Part shown: one piece after another, positions 25,725 to 34,786 of the stretch
Numbering within the stretch: position 1 is the stretch's first letter
Layout of the letters: every line of letters begins with the position of its first letter
Assembly: GCA_033030425.1 (NCBI GenBank)
Contig: JAUFSD010000017.1
Coordinates: 930,001 to 994,000, forward strand
Length of the DNA stretch: 64,000 bases
Reading direction: 5' to 3'
From: Verpa conica
Taxonomy: Eukaryota > Ascomycota > Pezizomycetes > Pezizales > Morchellaceae
The notes under the pieces: generated by a model
Seen by the model: the letters and a program-made list of their open reading frames with translations, nothing else
Told to the model about the DNA's origin: nothing
Databases searched by the model: none
Translations under genes and position numbers: made by a program

Positions 25725-26460
25725 GTAACGGGGGCACTCCCAGGGGAGTACTGCCGTACCAAAAAAAACCAACAACCTCCCTTTCTGACGAGAAGCTTCA
25801 GCAGCGAGGCTTAGAACCGCTCGTCAACACGGAAGGTCGACAGTCCCTAGGCAAAACAGGAATAAGGATTTAATGGATAGATAACTAAAGACTTTAAAAG
25901 GCTCTGCTTCCCAGGGGAAGACAAACGTCTTTAGCAAAGAGTATGAGGGTCTCTGAACAACGGTTGTTCGTTGACTAGCAAGAATGATTGTCCCTTTAAG
26001 GACGGGTTTAAGCTATGATTTTGATTGCGAGCAGGCTGCCAAGAAGCGGGGGAACAATTCCTCCGCGCTTGGAAATCAACTGAGTCTAGAGCGCCCCTAA
26101 GAACTAGCGGGGTCGATAGACTAGCGACTAAAAAGCGTTGGTTACTAAAAGCTCTGTAACTATTGCTAAAATTGTCCGATTTCAAATCTGATTGCACCTA
26201 TGGATTCGCAGCACTGTCCCCCATATACCCTCCGAGTTTGGTTCGGTTGGACAAATTTTCCTGACGGTTTTGGGGTTATTTTTGGGGTCCAAAACTTGTC
26301 TTTTTGTTAGGGAATCAGCAACTCAGGGGGGCCCCCTCTGCAAACGGCGGGTGGCACAGTGGGGCGCGCTCGGGGTGTTAGAAACACAGAGTCCCCTAGG
26401 TAGGGTAACCCACTGGTGATTCCTGCCGTTGCTTGGGTCCTTTCCGCGTTCCTAAGTCGG
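25725..26460 (+). repeat. Left arm of large inverted repeat
   Basis: About 735 bp whose inverse lies at 27924-28666. Both ends match, with GTAACGGGGGCACTCCCAGG at 25725 against CCTGGGAGTGCCCCTGTTAC at the far end. The arms differ by scattered substitutions and small indels. Both encode the same small minus/plus peptide frames (beginning MQSDLKSD), which I do not recognise. Confidence 0.85.
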
Positions 26461-26965
26461 CCTGGGTCGTGGCGGAGAGGTAATCTTGATCCATAAGGGG
26501 CCTTAGGGCGACGCACAAGGCCTAAGCTATGGTTCGATTCGTGGCCGCCAGGTTAATTATCTATTTTGCTGGCGGCCCTAACTACTAAGCGTAATTTCTT
26601 TCTCGTTCGTGGCTTTCGGCCTCCCATGAGATTGGCCATCAGCGAAGCTGTTATTATTCCTCACTGGGAGAACGGGAGCTTAACTCTGTTCATGGAGGTA
26701 ACTGCTTCAGTCTCGTTGCACTAGTATCTCGTAGCTATAAGCTACAGACGCATTATCTGCTCTGTCGCATCGTACCGACGACGGTGAGCTCGCTCCGTCC
26801 TAGGGAACTCGCCAGCTCGCTTAGGGATCGGGCTATCATAGTAATGACTTTCTTTAGTATCTATTGACTGGAATGGGATAGCTAGTCCTATGCCTCAAGG
26901 GAGATCCTTAGGTGTCTCTATATGGAGAGGTACTTGAGACTAGTCATGTCGATGGTTAAATCGTC
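26461..26965 (+). mobile_element. tRNA-derived SINE, copy 1
   Basis: About 500 bp. The head has a pol III box A (TGGCGGAGAGG) and box B (GGTTCGATTCG, near 26531), with a CCTGG/CCAGG pair closing a tRNA-like unit of about 90 bp. A ~410-bp body follows, ending in GGTTAAATCGTCAC. Copy 1 is immediately followed tail-to-tail by copy 2 on the opposite strand. Confidence 0.7.
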
Positions 26966-27424
26966 ACAACACCTAAGAATCTCCCTTGAAGAATAGGACT
27001 AGCTATCCTATTCTGGTCAATAGATACTAAGGAAAGTCATTACTATGATAGCCCGATCCCTAAGCGAGCTGGCGAGCACCTAGGACGGAGCGAAGCTCAC
27101 CGTCGTCGGTATGCGACAGAGACCAGAGTAATGCGTCTGTAGCCTATAGCTACGGGAGATACTAGTGCAATGAGACTGAAGCAGTTGTCTCTATGAACAG
27201 AGTTAAGCTCCTGTTCCTCTAGGAGGACAACAACGGCCAATACGGCCTACCTTATGGGAGGCCGAGAGCCGTGAGACGAGAGCAAAGCTACACTTAGTAG
27301 TTAGGGCCGCCAGCAAAAATAGTAATTAACCCTGGCAAGGCCACGAATCGAACCATACACGGGCTACGCCTGCTTTCGCCCTGCGTCCCCATGGATCAAG
27401 ATACCTCTCCGCCACGTCGCGACG
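26966..27424 (-). mobile_element. tRNA-derived SINE, copy 2
   Basis: Inverse of copy 1 with scattered differences. The head at 27331-27421 keeps box A TGGCGGAGAGG and box B GGTTCGATTCG on the minus strand. It sits between copies 1 and 3 and is the spacer of the large inverted repeat. Confidence 0.7.
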
Positions 27425-27923
27425 ATTTAACCATAGTCATGACTAGTCTCGTACTCTCTCCATATAGAGACACCTAAGGATCTCCTTGAGTGATAGGACT
27501 AGCTATCCTATTCCGGTCAATAGATACTTAAGGAAAGCCATTACCACGATAGCCCGATTCTACATGAAATTTCAGCCCTGGGAACGGAGTGAATCTCACT
27601 GTCGTCGGTATGCGGCAGAGACAGTAATGCGTCTGTAGCGTATAGCTACGGGAGATACTAGTGCAATGAGACTGAAGCAGTTGCTCACGAACAGAGTTAA
27701 GCTCCTGTTCCTCTGTGAGGAACAACAACGGCAACGCCGATGGCCAACCTTATGGGAGGCCGAGAGCCGTGAGATAAGAGCAAAGCTATGCTTAGTAGTT
27801 AGGGCCGCCAGCAAAAGTAATAATTAACCTGGCGGCGTCACGAATCAAAACCATACGGGACTATGCTCGTGCCGCCCCTAAGGTCCTTATGGATCAAGAT
27901 TACCTCTCCGCCATGTCCCCAGG
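27425..27923 (-). mobile_element. tRNA-derived SINE, copy 3
   Basis: Same orientation as copy 2 and directly tandem to it. Box A is intact (TGGCGGAGAGG), while box B has decayed (GGTTTTGATTCG near 27850). It has internal deletions relative to copies 1 and 2 near 27570. Together with copy 1 it extends the flanking arms into a ~1.24-kb inverted repeat. Confidence 0.7.
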
Positions 27924-28666
27924 TTGGACTAGGAACGTGGGAAGGGAATCTAAGCAACGGCAGGAATCACCAGTGGGTTACCCTACCTAGGGGACTCTGT
28001 GTTTTCTAACACCCCCGAGGCGCCCCACTGTGCCACCCGCTGTTTGCAGAGGGGGCCCCCCTGAGTTGCTGATTCCCTAACAAAAAGACAAGTTTTGGAC
28101 CCCAAAAAAAACCCCAAAACCTTCAGGAAAATTTGTCCAACCGAACCAAACTCGGAGGGTATATGGGGGACAGTGCTGCAAATCCATAGGTGCAATCGGA
28201 TTTGAAATCGGACCATTATAGCAAAAGTTACAGAGCTTTTAGTAACCAACGCTTTTTAGTCGCTAGTCTATCGACCCCGCTAGTTCTTAGGGGCGCTCTA
28301 GACTCAGTTGATTTCCAAGCATGGAGGAATTGTTCCCCGCTTCTTGGCAGCCTGCTCGCAATCAAAATTCATAGCTTAAACCCGTCCTTCCCCCAGGACA
28401 ATAATTCTTGCTAGTCAACAAACAACCGTTGTTTAAAGATCCTCATACTCTTTGCTAAAGACGTTTGTCTTCCCCTGGGAAGCAGAGCCTTTTAAAGTCT
28501 TTAGTTTGCAACCCTTAAAAATCCTTATACCTGTTTAGCCTAGGGACTGTCGACCTTCCGTGTTGACGAGCGGTTCTAAGCCTCGCTGCTGAAGCTTCTC
28601 GTCAGAAAGGGAGGTTGTTGGTTTTTTTTGGTACGGCAGTACTCCCCTGGGAGTGCCCCTGTTACA
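27924..28666 (-). repeat. Right arm of large inverted repeat
   Basis: Inverse complement of 25725-26460, ending in CCTGTTAC. It is followed by about 580 bp of unique AT-rich sequence before the element's right terminus. Confidence 0.85.
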
Positions 28667-29299
28667 TAGGTGGATAATTAAGCCTCGGCGCTCATGATAT
28701 TTGAGTAGCATGTTACCTTTAGAGGAAAAAATATTCATTAGTTGGGCTCTTGATATGTTCTAGGAGAGGTCTCTAGGTGTATATTGGGTGGGGAAAAACA
28801 GCAAGAATCTCCCTCCTTCATGGCCAAAAATGCGGCTATATTTAGGGCCAAATATGCAAATTTAGGCAGTAAAAAAAACCTATTTTTTAGAATGGCAAGT
28901 AATATAGAGTATTAGGGTGCAATTTGCACCTATAGACTCTTATAATAGGGAAACTAGGGTCTATAATACCTAGCATAGCCCTTTTTATCATTTTTCCACC
29001 TATCCAAACATACACATATGAAAAGTACTATAGAGAAAAAGAGCATCTCAGGAGTGTATAGAGTAGATATAAACTTTAATAATTGTGTGAAATTAAAGTT
29101 CTATATATAAATAAACCCCCTCTATATTGCCTTTGAAGCTTGATTTTTTTTACAAAAATACTAGCCTCTGAGCCTAGAAGCATAGATATGAGTGCCAAAA
29201 CACGCCAAGATCCGGTGAATCAGCGTTCGGACACTTTTTTCCCTCGACTGTACTAAAAAAATACTCGTGAAAAGATGATGTAAAATGGTTACCTAATCG

Positions 29300-29310
29300 T
29301 GAATCGAACC
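29300..29310 (-). promoter_or_regulatory. Extragenic B box of the U6 gene
   Basis: GGTTCGATTCA on the minus strand, 18 bp beyond the U6 poly-T terminator. Fungal U6 genes are known to use a TFIIIC-binding B box placed downstream of the gene (about 120 bp past the terminator in budding yeast). Here it is unusually close. The surrounding sequence does not fold as a tRNA. Confidence 0.6.
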
Positions 29311-29327
29311 TCCGACCATACGATTAT

Positions 29328-29432
29328 AAAAAAAACTGTTTAGCTCATCTTTGTGAAGCGTGTCATCCTTAGTGCAGGGGCCATGCTAATCTTCTCTGTA
29401 TCGTTTCAAATTGACCAAATGTCCCGAAGGAC
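29328..29432 (-). ncRNA. SNR6: U6 spliceosomal snRNA
   Basis: The minus strand begins with the 5' hairpin GTCCTTCGGGAC. It then has TTGGTCAATTTGAAACGATA, the invariant ACAGAGA box with AGAAGATTAGCATG, GGCCCCTGCACTAAGGATGA (AGC triad and ISL region) and GACACGCTTC. It ends in a run of eight T, the pol III terminator. Length is about 97-105 nt and no intron interrupts the conserved core. The internal TGGTCAATTTG can serve as the A box. The AGCATGGCCCCTGCAC segment pairs with U4/U2 in the known structure. The gene lies 76 bp from the right end of a transposon. Confidence 0.95.
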
Positions 29433-30270
29433 AATAAGGTAGTTCTTTCTCTCATTATGAGGTATGCTTTTTAGAAGCCACGGCGCCAGCAGAGCGCCAC
29501 ACTACCGCCACCACATTCATTCAGCCATTGAATTCCCAACATCACAGGTATAATCTAGTAGAAAAAGTAGATAGATATAATTAAGAGGGGTTAAAAAGAA
29601 TTATGGTACACGCTCGGAGAATATCTAGTTGAAAAAGCGCTGTTATCTACGCACTGGTTAGGTAACTGGCTTCGAGTATATATAGTAATTCTAGACACTT
29701 TGTACTGGGGTAAGGTGTCTAATGGGTATATGAAGAATTTCCTCTAAAGCTAGAGGTATAGTATAAGCCCATTACACTTAAAAAAAGACGTATTAAAAGG
29801 CGCGTATATATCAGTATTTTTTGGGGGGTGAATCCGCGGTCACTATTACTCGGAATATTTCTCAGATGTTCTTGAAGTCTAGGGAAGCTCCTCCTCAGAT
29901 ATCACCTTGTGGGTTTAGGATTCGATCTCTCTTGGTTGTGTGCCCGTAGGCAGCCAACAGTAACGGGAGGGTCTTGGCAGGGACGTGAGGCCTGTGCGCT
30001 AATCGAGACTCGCGACTCAACTGCATTCATCCGGAGAAGAGTGAGAGGTTCCTCGCTCACAGCTTGCATTCGGTTCAATTTGTTTCTCTTATTTTTTAAG
30101 GACTGATCACCGGGGCTTCTATCTTCACATGTTGTGATCGCTTTGTCTAACGACAACGCTGTGCTTCTGTCTATCTGGCTACCTGTTCTCCCTCGACACC
30201 TGCTGGATCGCCCCTATTCACAATCCCACGAGATCTCGCTGATATCACGGACTTTGGCTCCTGATAATAC

Positions 30271-32695
30271 ATGGATAATATCTCGGAGCTTATCGAGCGG
30301 CTGTCTAATGATGAAGTAGGTTGCTACTACAGCATAGCTCTCTTCATTCCAATCTGTGTGGCGGGGGAGAGAAGGAGGCGGTGGAGGGAGAGATAAAGTT
30401 TCATGTATTGACTAAGCCTCAACAGGACGCCGTCAAGAAGATGGCAGTCTTCAAGCTTCAGTCCAACATCGGGGACCCTTCATTCGCAGAGCGGTTCATT
30501 GCTCAAGGTGGTCTGTCGAAGCTGCGGGCACTGGCGCTGACAGCGAGCGGTAATACTCTTGCGTACTCACTCACCTCGTTCTCGCGATTGCTGGAGCTCG
30601 ATAAAGGATGGGACTACGTCAATGCCGAGCTCATATCAAGGGTAACATTCTCTCCTTCAATAAGGGGTGCTGATCAAGGGGGGTGAAGAGGTTGGACTGA
30701 CGTAAATTGTCACTGAAGGTGGTCGAATTAATAGTAACCCATCCGCTCGTCAACATCCTTCGCGGTGCAATGTCGATACTAGTTTCCATTGTATCACACC
30801 CACAAATGTCCCCAGCACGCGGCTCCTACACGGGCCCGTTCGGGTTCAGAGCGTTGAAACCGGCAATTGGGGCGCATCCGCAGTTCCTGGAAATGTTGGT
30901 TAGCCGGCTATCGTCGGCGGATCATGCACTTTGTGCGAATTCTTTACAGCTGATTAATTCATTGATGCGAGATGCTATTACGAATGATGCAGATAATGAG
31001 TGGCCAAGGTTTATAAAGAGGTTACAGGACCTGGGGGTTATCAAAGCTGTCTTTGTAAGGGCCACTACTCATTCTGCTGAGTATATTTCTAACTAGACTG
31101 TTACATAATAGATTCTCATGCAAAGCTCAGCGCTGCAAGACCTCGCCCACCCCCTTCTTGAATTTCAAGCCCTAACAAAAGTGCTACTACGGAGATGGAG
31201 GGAGGTGAAAGTGGATCTAGAGGTGAAGGAACACCGGATAGCTCTGAAGGGCCTCCACTTAGCTAGTGCCCCAGAGCGGTCCTCGGAACCTTCGTCAAAG
31301 AAGAAACACAATCCCGAAAAATGGAGAAGACTAGGTTTTGAGACGGAGTCACCAGCATGGGAATTTGGGGAAGTAGGATTTCTGGGAATGATGGATTTGA
31401 CAGATTTCGTGAGGAAAGACGAGGATGGATTCCGAAAGGTACATTTTTTACTAGTTGGGCTGGATTACACCTACTTTGCGCGGATTTTATATAAGAATGT
31501 TTCTGACCCTCAATAGGTTCTACTTGAACAAAACGCCAAAACACTAGATTACCGCTGCCCCGTCGCCCGCGCCAGCATCACTGTTACACTTATTCTCTAT
31601 CACCAATTCCAAGTCGATAAATCCGATCTTGATGACGCTAAAACATATGCCGTTCTTGAGTCACGAACAAACTACGAACGGGCCTTCCGCCCCCTCCTTC
31701 TTCAGTGGTCACGACTCCACACCGCCGGTCTTCAAGCTTTCCTTCGACTATGGACTGAAACAGGAGCTGGTGCAGAAGACTTTGACAAAGTCGCAGAGCT
31801 CGTCAGGGTGCTAATCTACCACGTCGTCGGCCAAGCGCCCCGGACAAAGGAGGTACAAGATGTAGAGGAGGAGTTAACGCTGTTCGAGTACCTCAGGCTA
31901 CGGGATCTACAGATGGAAATACTAGAGCAGACTTATGAGAGTGCATGGGGGAATCACCTTAAGCAGGTTAGGGAGGAGCTGAAATCTGAGGCTTTACAGT
32001 TCGTGAAGGAGCAGCGGATACGGTGTCTTCTGCATGGTGCATGGTTCCCTGTATCAGCTGCGCCACGAACCGAAAACGGAATACAGGCCAAGGACCAGAA
32101 AAAAGTGCAGGTGCATTCGACAGCGTGGCGGTATGTGAGGCTATCCCACAATAGGCGGTATTTGCATTATTGTGATTATGAAATGGAGACTGCGTATGAG
32201 CCGAAATTGGAAGAGCTTCCTGAAAAGAGTAAATTACCCCCCTTATTTGCTTATAGACTTTTACTGATATCGGGAATAGTCGACCTCTCTATAGTCTCTA
32301 GTGTAGTCTCCAATGTTGTACCCGCCTCCATTGCCTCCCACTCCTCAGCCAACACCTTAACACAATCCTCAAAACTTGCCTCCACCAAGATTACGATCCA
32401 TGGGTATCCACCGCATGACTCACCTGACCGTAAGCATGCAAGGGAAGTTATTTTGTTGACACTGCACCCACAAACTCATAGCGTTGCATCAGAGTGGTTG
32501 GATGGGCTCCTTATGTTACTGAATCAACAACCCATTACTAGTGAAACTAGTAAACTGATTAATCTGGTTACAAACTATGGACTTAAGATTAGGCTACTGA
32601 ATGTGAGATATACGGATGATTTTCATACCAACCCTCCTGATTTACCGAGCAGGGAGGGGGTGGACGATGATTATTACTATAGCTTGTTTGTTTGA
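30271..32695 (+). CDS. ELMO/CED-12 family protein
   Basis: Fungal member of the ELMO family, which works with DOCK/Dck1-type exchange factors on Rac/Rho5-type GTPases (Lmo1 in yeast). Six exons, 30271-30315, 30426-30641, 30719-31054, 31112-31438, 31517-32228 and 32280-32695, give 683 residues. An armadillo-like N-terminal half opens with SELIERLSNDE joined to DAVKKMAVFKLQ. The ELMO domain is at about 265-425 (EKWRRLGFETESPAWEF, GFLGMMDLTDFV, EDFDKVAELV). A PH-like C-terminal region spans about 440-640 (FVKEQRIRCLLHGAWFPV, WRYVRLSHNRRYLHY). The last intron (51 nt) is in frame without stops, so retention would simply add 17 residues. Splicing is chosen because it joins PEKIDLS as in the family. 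Confidence 0.9.
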
Positions 32696-33284
32696 CTCTG
32701 CAGGTATTTTTGTGGGGTAAATTGGGCATTGTGTGTAAAACGTGCTGGCATAGGGATTGGGTAGATGAGGTGTAGGGTGTAGGGTGCCTTTTATTCACTT
32801 CACTTGTGTTTGCTTGTCGCTTTAATCCTTTTTTTCTTGAATGACGCGGATTATTGCGTCTTGGATTTATCTGTATGATTCTTTTTGATGGGTCCACCAA
32901 TAGAGGGGTGGCTGTATAGCAATAATGCTTAATATGAATATCTCGATTTTTACGAGTGTGGAAATACGTCCAGAACGCCTGCGTTGCCACCATACAAATT
33001 TAAGTCTGTCACAACATAAAATTATAAAATCATGTTACAAAGGGAAAAACAAAAGTATCACAAAATATGGGTTGTTCAAATAGCCATACTCACTCCCATG
33101 TCTGTCTGCAGTTTTGTTGGCTCTGTGTCTCAGTCCCCGAGATTTGCGACGACGAAGCCCATGCTGTAGTTTTCCTGTTAGTTTATGTGATGCGGAGATA
33201 TGCTTCTCTCACTAGACTCACATTTCTGACTCTGGCTCTGAGAAATTTTTACTCGTTCTATCATAGTAATTAGCTAGAAACACC
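32696..33284. other. Convergent 3' spacer between ELMO and GRF genes
   Basis: 589 bp, AT-rich, with no gene visible. It should hold both polyadenylation regions. Confidence 0.5.
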
Positions 33285-34786
33285 TCACCATAGTTTTAAA
33301 GGGAGCATACCAAGCTCACTAGTCAATTCTGCAACCTCCCTCCTCATCTTCTCTTCATTCTGCAAAATCCTCTTATTCTCCTCTATCATTCTCTGTTTCT
33401 CAATCTCCAGTTCCACAACCTTCCTCTTTAGCTCCACAACCTCGTTTTTCTTCTTTGCAAGCGCTTGGCGGGCTACCTCACGCCCCTGGGAGATACCCTC
33501 CTTTTGGCGTACTTGTCGCATCAGCAATGCTCTAAGGTCATTTGCTGAAGACTTCAGGTTCACACCATTCTTTGAGAGCAGTGTAAAGGCATCAGCGATA
33601 AAAGTATCCCGCAGCCCTCTTCCAGGGCTCCCAATATTGTGCCTAGACCCGTGAGATTTTGGGGTGATAGGTGCGGGTGTCACGTAGGCTGGGGGAGGGG
33701 GAGGAGTTTTAGGGCGTGGGGCGAAGATGGAGTGACGGGTTGGGTTTACAGGTGGAGTTGTGAATATATTATCGGATTCTTGAGCTGTAGAAGGTGCAGG
33801 AGGGAACAGGCAGGGTCTTAATCCTCGAAATGGGGTTTTGGACCCGTTCGCGAGTTGCTGGAATCTTGGTGAGGTTCTAGTGCATGTTGTAGCTTGCTGG
33901 GGTAGTGTTAGTTGCGTAGGTTTGTTGCGGGATTTTGAGGGTGAGTTGTCAATGCTTGTTCTCTGTTCTTTACGAGTAGTTGTAAGGCCATATAAGGGAC
34001 TTGCGGACCCATACAGACTCGTCTCAGAATCAGCATCTGAGTGATCTGAATTTTCACCTGAGATGCGACGCTTAGTTGAAGGATTTTGTATACCAGTAGA
34101 TGAGAAGAGTGGATTGGGATTAGATCTGGTATGTCTTCTAGTAATGGTTACGGGAGTTGGTGGGAGAACTGGAGCCTTCGATGGAGATCTGCCATTTTCG
34201 CGGATACGTGCATCCTCTTCCCAGAGAAAAAATCCGCATCCTGTATCTGGATTCGCACATTTGTAGACTATTTTAGGTTGAGTTATTAAGAATTTCAGTT
34301 GGTTCTGGGATAGAGTGATAGTTGGGTAAGATAGTGAGAAACAGGTTTAACTAATACATTTACAGCCTTCCTTAACCCCTCCACTCCTTACAGTAAGTTT
34401 TACCATGAGGAGGCTTTACCCAGTAAAAGTTATACATACGCCATGTTAGTAACCCATAGATAGAGTACAGTAATCGGTGATATCGAACCGTGGTTTGCAA
34501 TTGCCTAGACAATGATGCTATCAGTAACTGTAAACAAACGAACATGACAGGGATGCGCACACTTCCAACCGTCTTCATCTAAAAGCCCCTTTATACTCCG
34601 TTGCATTATTGGGGGAGTTTTATTCTGATGCTGGGGTAACTGCTGCTTTGTATTCTCCCAGTATTTAGACATCACGGTGATAGGAGCGGTTGGGTGATGA
34701 TGATGTTGCGGGGTGAGCGTTTGAGCTGGTGGTTTTGGTGTTTGCTTATCGGGTAGGGGAACTGTTTTGGGTAAGAGGTCCGTCAC
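33285..34786 (-). CDS. GRF-type zinc-finger protein with C-terminal coiled coil
   Basis: Likely nucleic-acid-binding protein. GRF fingers occur in Top3, NEIL3 and APE2, where they bind single-stranded nucleic acid. Exon 1 starts at 34786 and contains GLLDEDGWKC, the first zinc ligand region. A probable 22-nt exon (34413-34392) gives PPHGKTY, and the last exon (34267-33285) opens with FYKCANPDTGCGFFLWEED, the GRF core. The exact end of exon 1 is uncertain: 34529 and 34511 both keep frame, but both donors (GTTACT, GTCTAG) are weak. About 200 residues of Ser/Pro-rich linker follow. The C-terminus is a strong coiled coil (KNEVVELKRKVVELEIEKQR). It converges on the ELMO gene. Target and partner are unknown. 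Confidence 0.78.

Larger units (their letters stand above)
25606..29252. mobile_element. Composite element with Tc1/pogo-like ends and TA flanks, no intact transposase
   Basis: The left end after TA is CAGTGATAGGCAGAAAGTGTCCGAACG. The right end, read inwards on the other strand after TA, is CAGTCGAGGG then AAAAAAGTGTCCGAACG. The shared AAGTGTCCGAACGC core and the TA flanks are typical of Tc1/mariner/pogo-type elements. The interior holds a large inverted repeat and SINE copies. No frame longer than about 90 codons exists inside, so no functional transposase remains; either it was lost or this is a non-autonomous element swollen by nested insertions. Confidence 0.6.

Noticed and set aside
26192..26419. 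Frames repeated in both arms of the inverted repeat (also 27983-28249 and 25931-26197/28190-28414)
   Set aside because: Identity of the peptides follows from the DNA repeat; no recognisable domain, so not called as genes.
29285..29330. tRNA gene downstream of U6
   Set aside because: Only the T-loop-like B box is present; no 5' half, so interpreted as a U6 promoter element.
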